DNA from: an uncultured Collinsella sp.
Lineage (GTDB): Bacteria > Actinomycetota > Coriobacteriia > Coriobacteriales > Coriobacteriaceae
Length of the DNA: 5,240 nt
Assembly (NCBI GenBank): GCA_902492855.1
Contig: CABUMU010000127.1
Span: 1-5,240, forward strand
Direction of reading: 5' to 3'
Made by a program: the position numbers and the translations under genes
Shown here: in pieces, positions 1-4,412 of the stretch
How positions within the stretch are numbered: the first letter of the stretch is position 1
How the letters are laid out: the number at the start of each line of letters is the position of its first letter
The notes under the pieces: model-generated
Told to the model about the DNA's origin: nothing
Database searches by the model: none
The model's input: only the letters and a program-made list of their open reading frames with translations

Positions 1-79
1 TCGACACGTCCGCCCCCGCTCATTTGTCAAGCGTTATTTCTACCGTTTCTACCCCGTCCCCAAATGGCAGGCGGCAGGG
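1..79 (-). other. Region downstream of the zinc-ribbon gene, nothing definite
   Basis: No convincing terminator hairpin is visible in the 79 bases after the stop. TTTCTACC occurs twice (37-44 and 46-53). A TTGACA hexamer on the minus strand (25-30) has no matching -10 before the window ends; a downstream gene may start outside the window. Confidence 0.3.
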
Positions 80-1378
80 CTACTCGTCCTGCGGGTCCTC
101 GTCGGAGCTTGGTGCAGGCTCGGGCTCGGGCTCGGGCTCCGGTTCCGGTTCCGGCATGGGCTCGGGCTCAGGCGCAGGCTCGGGCTCAGGCTCGGGCTCA
201 GGCTCGGGCTCAGGCGCGGGCTCGGACTCGGGCGCCGCAGCGGAATCGGATACGGGCGCTGCGTCGGCGCTAAAACCAGCCGGAGCAGACTTCTTCTCAA
301 ACGGCAGCACAAAAGTCAGAACGTCGTCCTTATCCTCATCGGCCCACTCGCTTGCATAGCGTGCGGCCCAATAGCCAACGGCACGGTGCTTGAGCATCTT
401 GCCAAAGACCGTAAGAAATACGGTGACGAAAGCGACCAGCACCAAGAACAGCGCGAGCGTGACGCCACCGCCGGTAACAATTGCCTCAATACCCGTAGGA
501 CGATAGTAGTAGCTATACATACCGACAGAGGCAATGGCGCCAAAGACGACCGTCAAGATCCATGTGACAACATTGGCGACCAGGCCCGTCAAAAACTCGG
601 GAAGGAACGAAGCACAGAACAGCTTGGTCTTGTTGTGCTTAAACGCCGCCCAGACCTTATCGAGCGAAAACGCGCTCTCGACACGCCCGGTCACCGCAAA
701 GTGCATCACGGCGATGTCGGCGAACATCTTAAAGAAGACACCCAGAATCGCCGAGGCAATTAGTGCCAGGACAAGCAGGCCAAGCGAGCCAAACAGCGCA
801 GCCTCGAGCGCATAAGAGCCGTAATAAGAATACGAGCCCGCAGCGCCAATTACCACGCCCTCCACCAGCGAAAGCACTACACCGATAACGGGAATGGCAG
901 CGATAACCTCGAGCACGACCGAAATAACGCTCGAAAAGACTCCGAGACCAAACGACGTGGAACGCATGAGTGGACGGTCCATGCCGTCATCGACCTTGAG
1001 CGACAGATCACGGCCCCACTCGATACCGAAGCCGGAACCGCACACACTCGCAATGCAAGCTGCCAAAAAGCCGATGGCAGCCGCAATGCCGCCAATAACG
1101 GGAATAAACAACACGAGCACCGACACAACGCAAATCAGCGCCGGCAAAAACGCGATTTGGCATACACGCTGAAGTACGCCCGGAGTCTTAGTCATATCTT
1201 GGAACGCCTGAGCCACACAGCCCTTTGGCGCATTCGCCACGGGCGGTTGCGGAACAAACTGCTGGGGCTGAGGCTGTCCCTGGGGAGCGGGGCCAGCGGC
1301 ACCGGCATTAGGAGCACCACACACGCCGCAGAACTTGTCGTTATCGCCCATGGGGGCGCCACACTGCGAGCAGAACAT
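80..1378 (-). CDS. Zinc-ribbon multi-pass membrane protein (DUF4013-like) with Glu-Pro repeat tail
   Basis: A 432-residue protein, start ATG at 1378, stop TAG at 80. Residues 1-24 form a double-CxxC zinc ribbon (C3, C6, C17, C20). A Gln/Pro-rich linker follows (25-52). The membrane core (about 73-325) has six to eight hydrophobic segments, near 73-93, 95-113, 143-163, 164-182, 196-216, 253-286 and 300-325. Its layout resembles DUF4013 proteins. A basic patch KMLKHR (327-332) suggests the following region is cytoplasmic. Residues 385-422 are an almost pure Glu-Pro repeat with rare Ala or Met, ending in SSDEDPQDE. No enzymatic motif is seen and the function is unknown. Zinc-ribbon membrane proteins of this style are common in Coriobacteriia and Firmicutes. 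The DUF4013 assignment is from memory of the pattern and is less certain than the domain layout. Confidence 0.85.
   Translation of the reverse strand: MFCSQCGAPMGDNDKFCGVCGAPNAGAAGPAPQGQPQPQQFVPQPPVANAPKGCVAQAFQDMTKTPGVLQRVCQIAFLPALICVVSVLVLFIPVIGGIAAAIGFLAACIASVCGSGFGIEWGRDLSLKVDDGMDRPLMRSTSFGLGVFSSVISVVLEVIAAIPVIGVVLSLVEGVVIGAAGSYSYYGSYALEAALFGSLGLLVLALIASAILGVFFKMFADIAVMHFAVTGRVESAFSLDKVWAAFKHNKTKLFCASFLPEFLTGLVANVVTWILTVVFGAIASVGMYSYYYRPTGIEAIVTGGGVTLALFLVLVAFVTVFLTVFGKMLKHRAVGYWAARYASEWADEDKDDVLTFVLPFEKKSAPAGFSADAAPVSDSAAAPESEPAPEPEPEPEPEPEPAPEPEPMPEPEPEPEPEPEPAPSSDEDPQDE
119..226 (-). repeat. In-frame hexamer / 12-bp tandem repeat encoding the Glu-Pro tail
   Basis: Eighteen consecutive hexamers run from 119 to 226 (plus strand CTCGGG, CTCAGG and variants TTCCGG, CGCAGG, CGCGGG, CATGGG). 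Three exact 12-bp units CTCGGGCTCAGG stand at 179-214, and another copy at 161-172. On the coding strand each hexamer gives Pro-Glu, Pro-Ala or Pro-Met. All units are multiples of three, so copy-number change alters tail length without breaking the frame. Confidence 0.85.
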
Positions 1379-1527
1379 AGAATCATCCCTTCGTATCTTG
1401 AACAAATCACTTGGATCGCAAACGATGTCTTTAGCATCATTATTGCCCAATGTGGGGTCAAATACTCAAAGATGACCGATTTGCAAGATACACGGCGCCA
1501 GCAGGCGGTTCGTTGGATACGTCTGTG
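1379..1527 (-). other. 149-base gap between the YitT and zinc-ribbon genes with a weak candidate promoter
   Basis: No strong terminator follows the YitT stop; only a 4-bp CGCC/GGCG stem is visible. This AT-richer gap has possible promoter elements on the minus strand: TTGACC (1456-1461), TTGAGT (1464-1469) and AATAAT (1439-1444). None pair at ideal spacing; TTGAGT to AATAAT is 19 bases. The zinc-ribbon gene could use its own weak promoter or read-through. The frame upstream of the chosen start stays open to 1450 but does not look coding. Confidence 0.3.
1386..1392 (-). promoter_or_regulatory. Ribosome binding site that sets the zinc-ribbon gene start
   Basis: GAAGGGA on the minus strand lies seven bases before ATG at 1378. 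This puts the protein start directly at MFCSQCG, as is usual for N-terminal zinc ribbons. It argues against the upstream ATG at 1450, which would add 24 unrelated residues. Confidence 0.75.
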
Positions 1528-2550
1528 CTAGTTCGTTCCGCGGAAGCCCTTGCCGACAATCTCGGAGCTGTCGACGATCGTGATAAAGGCACCTGGATCG
1601 ACCTCGCGCGCATAACGGCGCAGCTGCACGGCCTCGCGACGGCTCAGCACGCTCATGATCACCGTCACGCACTTGCCCGAGAAGGCACCGTAGCCGCGGC
1701 TGATGGTCGCCGTGCGGTTGAGATGCTTGACGATAAACTCCTCGACCTTAAGGGGTTCGGAGCAAATGACCGTGCAGACCTTACGAAGATGGATGCTCTC
1801 GATGGCTTTGTCGACCACAAGCGTCTTGGCAAACAGGCCGAGCACGCAATACAGACCGACACGCGGGCCATACAAGAAGGCCGCGATGGTCACGATGCCG
1901 ATATCGACCAGGAGCAGGGCGCGGCCAATCTCGAGCGTGGTGCGGCGCTTGAGGATCATGGCAAGAATGTCCGTGCCACCTGTCGAGGCGCCAATATCAA
2001 AGACGATGGCACTGCCGAGCGCCGGCAGAATCACAGCAAAGCACAGATCGAGCCACATATCGCCCGTCAGAGAGACATCGGTCGGAATAAAGAGCTCAAA
2101 CAGCGAAACATAGGCCGAAAGCGCAAACGAGGCGAAGACGCTCCACAGGATTGCCTTGCGCTCCAAAAAGATAAAGCCCAAGACGACGAGAACCGCGTTG
2201 ATAATCCACATAAAAACGCCGACGGGCAGGGTCGGGAACAGCGTGGACAGAATGACCGACACGCCCGAGGTGCCGCCAAAAGCAAAGTGATTAGGGGTTT
2301 TAAACGCAACGATGGCGAAGGCCGTAAGAATCAGGCCCAGATTGAGCTCGGCAAAAAAGCGCGGGAAGCCCGGCTCCTGGCTGCGCTTTTGACCGACACG
2401 CTCGCCGCGCTCGATATCGGTGCGATCAACCACGCGCTCCATCGGCACCACGGGAGGACGATGCACCTCCTCGGCAGCACGCGATGCCGCCTCTGCCGCG
2501 GCGGCCTCAATCGCCCATGCCTTGCTTTCTGTTTCGTGCTCGTCGGCCAT
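1528..2550 (-). CDS. YitT-family membrane protein with C-terminal DUF2179 domain
   Basis: A 340-residue inner-membrane protein, start ATG at 2550 behind GAGGGG, stop TAG at 1528. A hydrophobic core (about 68-246) holds roughly six helices. It contains FGGTSGVSVIL (91-101) and ASTGGTDILAMIL (188-200), the glycine-rich motifs of the YitT family. A soluble DUF2179 domain follows (about 257-332), with a YGAFSGK motif (287-293) and ending ITIVDSSEIVGKGF. No transport substrate or reaction is established for the family; DUF2179 is suspected to sense a ligand. Paralogues are common, so no gene symbol is given. The first 65 residues are hydrophilic, Ala/Glu-rich and then Arg-rich. They are longer than in typical members of about 280-290 residues. 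The RBS supports the long form, since the internal Met37 has no good site. The gene is probably transcribed alone or with the next gene. Confidence 0.93.
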   Translation of the reverse strand: MADEHETESKAWAIEAAAAEAASRAAEEVHRPPVVPMERVVDRTDIERGERVGQKRSQEPGFPRFFAELNLGLILTAFAIVAFKTPNHFAFGGTSGVSVILSTLFPTLPVGVFMWIINAVLVVLGFIFLERKAILWSVFASFALSAYVSLFELFIPTDVSLTGDMWLDLCFAVILPALGSAIVFDIGASTGGTDILAMILKRRTTLEIGRALLLVDIGIVTIAAFLYGPRVGLYCVLGLFAKTLVVDKAIESIHLRKVCTVICSEPLKVEEFIVKHLNRTATISRGYGAFSGKCVTVIMSVLSRREAVQLRRYAREVDPGAFITIVDSSEIVGKGFRGTN

Positions 2551-2554
2551 TACG

Positions 2555-2568
2555 GCAACCCCTCGTTA
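2555..2568. repeat. Direct repeat copy B, containing the YitT ribosome binding site
   Basis: GCAACCCCTCGTTA is the second copy of the 14-base repeat. On the minus strand it includes GAGGGG (2559-2564), eight bases before the ATG at 2550, and so supports that start. A regulator bound here could block ribosome entry, but this is conjecture. No strong promoter is visible in 2569-2639. The best pairing is TTGCAA with a poor -10 sixteen bases later. Confidence 0.45.
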
Positions 2569-2617
2569 ACAATTTGGAAACAATGCGCCCATTAGGGTAA
2601 CGCGGAACGCGACGATT

Positions 2618-2631
2618 GCAACCCCTAGTTA
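2618..2631. repeat. Direct repeat copy A upstream of the YitT gene
   Basis: GCAACCCCTAGTTA matches 13 of 14 bases with a second copy at 2555-2568, 63 bases away. It lies in the leader or promoter region of the YitT gene. Read on the minus strand it contains AGGGG, but no plausible start codon follows. Confidence 0.4.
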
Positions 2632-2639
2632 GACGAGCG

Positions 2640-2663
2640 GTATGCCCACATCGGGGGGCATAC
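2640..2663. repeat. Perfect inverted repeat next to the asp23 terminator
   Basis: GTATGCCC (2640-2647) and GGGCATAC (2656-2663) are perfect 8-bp arms around an 8-base spacer containing six G. It starts five bases beyond the terminator stem. It may be a backup terminator hairpin without a T run, or an operator about 90 bases upstream of the YitT gene. Confidence 0.55.
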
Positions 2664-2668
2664 AAATA

Positions 2669-2704
2669 ACGGCCGGCCACGCTTTTGCTTGCGCGGTCGG
2701 CCGT
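2669..2704 (-). terminator. Rho-independent terminator of the amaP-DUF2273-asp23 operon
   Basis: A 14-bp GC-rich stem pairs ACGGCCGGCCACGC (2669-2682) with GCGCGGTCGGCCGT (2691-2704), with two wobble or mismatch positions and an 8-base loop. It lies about 55 bases past the asp23 stop. In the minus direction it is followed by the T-rich TTTGTAT. It separates asp23 from the YitT gene. Confidence 0.75.
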
Positions 2705-2758
2705 TTAACGTTTTCGCAGATAAAGCCTGCCAAAACAAACCTGTCCCTTTTTGGAAGG

Positions 2759-3286
2759 TTACTCGTGCTGGCTGGTGCGGTGCTCGTACTCCTCGGGGGT
2801 GATGACGTCCTCGATGCGCAGGTTGACGCCCGCCACCTCAAGGCCGGTCATCGCGGCAAGGCGCTCGGTGACACGTGCCTTGACATCGTCGAAGATCGCG
2901 GGCGCATAGGCGCCGTACTCGATGATGACGGAGATGTTGACGACCACGCGATTGTCATCGGTGACCTCAACCGTCACGCCCTTGGTCAGATTCTCGGCAC
3001 CAAACTGCTCCTGCACAAAGTGCATAAGGTTACCCTTCATGCCCAGGACGTGCGGCACCTCGCGGGTGGCCATGGCGACGATCTTCTCGATCACACCGTT
3101 GGAATAGGTCAGCGAGTCCTCGGACTCGTCCGCTTCCTCGTCCGCCTCCTCGTCGTCCTCATCAGCATCGGACTCGGCCTCGACGAGCGCCTCGTCCTCG
3201 AGCGTCACATCCTCGGCCTCGGCAGCGACGGTCTCGTCTGCCTCGAGCTCGGTATCGGCTACATCGACCTTCGTATTAAAAGCCAT
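2759..3286 (-). CDS. asp23: Asp23/Gls24-family envelope stress (alkaline shock) protein
   Basis: A 175-residue cytoplasmic protein, start ATG at 3286, stop TAA at 2759. Residues about 59-168 form one Asp23/Gls24 domain: LTYSNGVIEKIVAMATREV (59-77), GMKG (82-85), KGVTVEVTDDNRVVVNISVII (102-122), EYGAYAPAIFDDV (123-135), MTGLEVAGVNLRIEDVITPEEY (146-167). This closely follows S. aureus Asp23, which has EYGESAPKIF and TGLDVVEVNMQVDDV at the same places. In that organism Asp23 is abundant, is held at the membrane by AmaP, and affects cell-wall stress responses. The first 58 residues are not part of the domain. Residues 9-58 are extremely acidic (27 of 50 are Asp or Glu) and probably disordered. 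The gene is last in the operon and is followed by a terminator. Confidence 0.95.
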   Translation of the reverse strand: MAFNTKVDVADTELEADETVAAEAEDVTLEDEALVEAESDADEDDEEADEEADESEDSLTYSNGVIEKIVAMATREVPHVLGMKGNLMHFVQEQFGAENLTKGVTVEVTDDNRVVVNISVIIEYGAYAPAIFDDVKARVTERLAAMTGLEVAGVNLRIEDVITPEEYEHRTSQHE

Positions 3287-3290
3287 GGTT

Positions 3291-3297
3291 CCTCCTT
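3291..3297 (-). promoter_or_regulatory. Strong ribosome binding site of asp23
   Basis: The minus strand reads AAGGAGG four bases before ATG at 3286. This is the closest match to the anti-Shine-Dalgarno sequence in the window, though the spacing is slightly short. It fits high asp23 output compared with the two upstream genes, which start with GTG. Confidence 0.75.
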
Positions 3298-3301
3298 ATG
3301 C

Positions 3302-3319
3302 CTGCCGCAGATGCGACAG
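3302..3319. repeat. 18-bp imperfect palindrome between the DUF2273 gene and asp23
   Basis: CTGCCGCA (3302-3309) and TGCGACAG (3312-3319) are inverted repeats with one mismatch, separated by two bases. The site lies in the 44-base gap, with its near edge 16 bases from the asp23 ATG and just upstream of its Shine-Dalgarno. It may be a protein-binding site or a small RNA hairpin shielding the asp23 leader. Chance cannot be excluded. Confidence 0.4.
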
Positions 3320-3330
3320 TCGAATACATA

Positions 3331-3708
3331 TTAGCGGCCGCTAAACAGACGGCCGAAGAAGTTGACGATCCCGTTCTCGCCGTCGCGAATTTGGCCGATC
3401 ACGGCGCCGATCAGCACGAAGAATGCAATGACGAGCGTGTCCCACAGGCCGAGCGTGAGCACCAACACGGCGAGGATAAAGCCAGCGACGGCGCCAAGCG
3501 TGGTGTTGGGATGACGCACGGCATAGCTCCAGATGGCAGCGCCCGTACCCTTGATGAGACCCATAGCCTCGTCAAAATCCGCGGCTGCCGCGTCTTGTAA
3601 CTCGGTTGCCTCTGCTTTGGAATCAACAGGTTCGTTCGCCGGCGTGGCGCTCTGGTCAATCGTCAGGCGCGGCGTACGAGCGGTCTTGTCTTGATTGGTA
3701 TCACTCAC
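3331..3708 (-). CDS. DUF2273-family small membrane protein of the Asp23 operon
   Basis: A 125-residue protein, start GTG at 3708, stop TAA at 3331. The start overlaps the amaP stop by 8 nt (GTGAGTGA), so the two genes are probably translationally coupled. The C-terminal part is the DUF2273 pattern: IWSYAVRHPNTTLGAVAGF (59-77), two hydrophobic helices (about 71-87 and 90-106) with GLWDTLVIA between them, then IGQIRDGENGIVNFFGRLF (104-122). Such proteins usually lie beside amaP and asp23 and are thought to sit with them at the membrane; no biochemical role is established. Members are commonly about 60-80 residues. This one carries an extra hydrophilic N-terminus of about 50 residues, rich in Ala, Asp, Glu and Thr. 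Family and context agree. Confidence 0.87.
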   Translation of the reverse strand: MSDTNQDKTARTPRLTIDQSATPANEPVDSKAEATELQDAAAADFDEAMGLIKGTGAAIWSYAVRHPNTTLGAVAGFILAVLVLTLGLWDTLVIAFFVLIGAVIGQIRDGENGIVNFFGRLFSGR

Positions 3709-4246
3709 CGGAAACCTCCACGGTCTGGACGGTAGTCTTGGACGGCAAAAAACGAACGCGTGCGGTCGTGCCCGGCGTGCCAAGCATGGTGTCGCAAGCT
3801 TCCTCGATGCGCCGCTGCATCGCAGTAGCCAGAGATGCCACGTCCTTATCGTCAAGCGCGATAGCCTCGACCTTAAATCGGACGTGCGAATCGTCGGAGC
3901 CTTGGACGCGGGCCTCGACATGCTCGACCATCACGCGGTCGTCGCGCTCGGCAGCAGCCCTAGCACACGAAGAAAGCGCCGCAAGGGTGACCTCGATATT
4001 GCGCTCCCCCGCCGGATGCACACAGGACGGCTCGCGACGAGCAAACATCAGGCGGAAGAAGCTTACCAGCACGCCGATCGCCACAACTCCGCCGCATGCC
4101 GTCACGACAATGCGCGGCATGGGGTCGCGCATCAGCAGCATAAAGCGATACGTATACGGCCCGCAAAACTGGCAGACAAGCGTACCCAGCGCCACGATGG
4201 CGGCGGCAAGATACACAATCGCTAGGGCTCGTTTGAGTACGCGCAC
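3701..4246 (-). CDS. amaP: AmaP-like alkaline shock membrane anchor protein
   Basis: A 181-residue protein, start GTG at 4246, stop TGA at 3701. It has two N-terminal membrane helices (about 7-27 and 46-66) joined by a short loop, a basic stop at RLMFARRE (65-72), and then a soluble cytoplasmic domain (about 83-170). In that domain, ERNIEVTLAAL, an alternating V/I strand region (104-131), LATAMQRRIEEACDTMLG (139-156) and VRFLPSK follow an Asp23-like pattern. This is the layout of AmaP, which tethers Asp23 to the membrane in Staphylococcus. It is directly followed by a DUF2273 gene and asp23, as expected for amaP. A CxxC pair (C25, C28) lies at the end of the first helix, and further cysteines lie at 51, 75, 94 and 151. 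The assignment rests on topology plus context; sequence identity to known AmaP is probably low. Confidence 0.85.
   Translation of the reverse strand: MRVLKRALAIVYLAAAIVALGTLVCQFCGPYTYRFMLLMRDPMPRIVVTACGGVVAIGVLVSFFRLMFARREPSCVHPAGERNIEVTLAALSSCARAAAERDDRVMVEHVEARVQGSDDSHVRFKVEAIALDDKDVASLATAMQRRIEEACDTMLGTPGTTARVRFLPSKTTVQTVEVSGE
3715..3720 (-). promoter_or_regulatory. Ribosome binding site that sets the DUF2273 gene start
   Basis: TGGAGG on the minus strand lies six bases before GTG at 3708, inside the end of amaP. It shows that translation begins at 3708. The reading frame stays open to 3921, but that extension is an Arg-rich shadow of amaP. Confidence 0.8.
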
Positions 4247-4252
4247 GTGGCG

Positions 4253-4260
4253 CTCCCTTC
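4253..4260 (-). promoter_or_regulatory. Ribosome binding site that sets the amaP GTG start
   Basis: The minus strand reads GAAGGGAG six bases before GTG at 4246. The good match and spacing support the GTG as the start rather than a downstream methionine. Confidence 0.7.
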
Positions 4261-4296
4261 AAATCTCGGCACTCGAAATACAAAACGGTTCGCATC

Positions 4297-4302
4297 ATTA
4301 TA
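4297..4302 (-). promoter_or_regulatory. Candidate -10 element for the amaP-DUF2273-asp23 operon
   Basis: A perfect TATAAT on the minus strand lies 50 bases upstream of the amaP start. It overlaps the T tail of the yebC terminator. No good -35 hexamer is found 16-18 bases upstream (that region is the terminator stem), and there is no TG extension. It could be a promoter that needs an activator or alternative sigma factor, or simply part of the terminator tail. I see no other convincing promoter in this gap. Confidence 0.35.
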
Positions 4303-4305
4303 AAA

Positions 4306-4343
4306 GAGCCGGGTCCGGTGCTCTACGCACGCGGATCCGGCTC
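4306..4343 (-). terminator. Rho-independent terminator of yebC
   Basis: A 12-bp stem pairs GAGCCGGGTCCG (4306-4317) with CGGATCCGGCTC (4332-4343), with a single non-Watson-Crick position. An inner GTGC/GCAC stem extends it. In the minus direction the stem is followed directly by TTTTATAAT, giving the U-rich tail. It sits about 70 bases past the yebC stop and about 60 bases before the amaP start, so it separates yebC from the Asp23 module. Confidence 0.78.
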
Positions 4344-4389
4344 ATCTATTCCACGAGGCTTGCATGCTCGCTTCATTATGCCCAGATAT

Positions 4390-4407
4390 GCACGGCTTAA
4401 CCCGTGC
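4390..4407 (-). other. Stem-loop just after the yebC stop codon
   Basis: GCACGG (4390-4395) pairs perfectly with CCGTGC (4402-4407) around a 6-base loop. It begins five bases after the yebC stop. CCC at 4381-4383 and GGG at 4408-4410 could close an outer stem. On the minus strand it is followed by ATATCTGGG, not a T run, so it is not a standard intrinsic terminator. It may protect or process the 3' end ahead of the stronger hairpin downstream. Confidence 0.45.
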
Positions 4408-4412
4408 GGGCG

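Noticed and set aside
25..30. TTGACA on the minus strand as a -35 for a gene beyond the window
   Set aside because: No -10-like hexamer appears at 16-18 bases before the sequence ends, so it cannot be supported.
37..53. TTTCTACC repeated twice as possible iterons
   Set aside because: Only two short copies are present, with no other origin or regulatory signal; chance is the simplest reading.
24..359. A plus-strand frame encoding a Gly-Ser repeat protein
   Set aside because: The repeat is the reverse complement of the Glu-Pro tail codons. The minus-strand frame continues into a full membrane protein, so that strand is the coding one.
1379..1450. Upstream ATG at 1450 for the zinc-ribbon protein
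   Set aside because: The extra 24 residues are unrelated to the family, and a well-spaced GAAGGGA precedes the ATG at 1378, which puts the zinc ribbon at the N-terminus.
1450..2595. A 381-codon open frame on the plus strand, antisense to the YitT gene
   Set aside because: The product is a low-complexity, highly charged His/Arg/Asp/Gln-rich chain with no recognisable domain, while the opposite strand encodes a clear YitT protein. It has no convincing ribosome binding site and is a GC-driven shadow.
3113..3262. The repetitive GTCCTC/CTCGTC tract as a non-coding repeat or mobile element
   Set aside because: It is explained by Asp/Glu codons in the acidic arm of asp23 and stays in frame.
2642..3334. 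A 230-codon plus-strand frame opposite asp23
   Set aside because: It has no family resemblance, runs across the asp23 terminator, and lies opposite a strongly supported Asp23 gene.
3709..3921. Upstream extension of the DUF2273 gene frame to 3921
   Set aside because: The added 71 residues are Arg/Pro-rich and overlap amaP out of frame. The Shine-Dalgarno at 3715-3720 fits the GTG at 3708.
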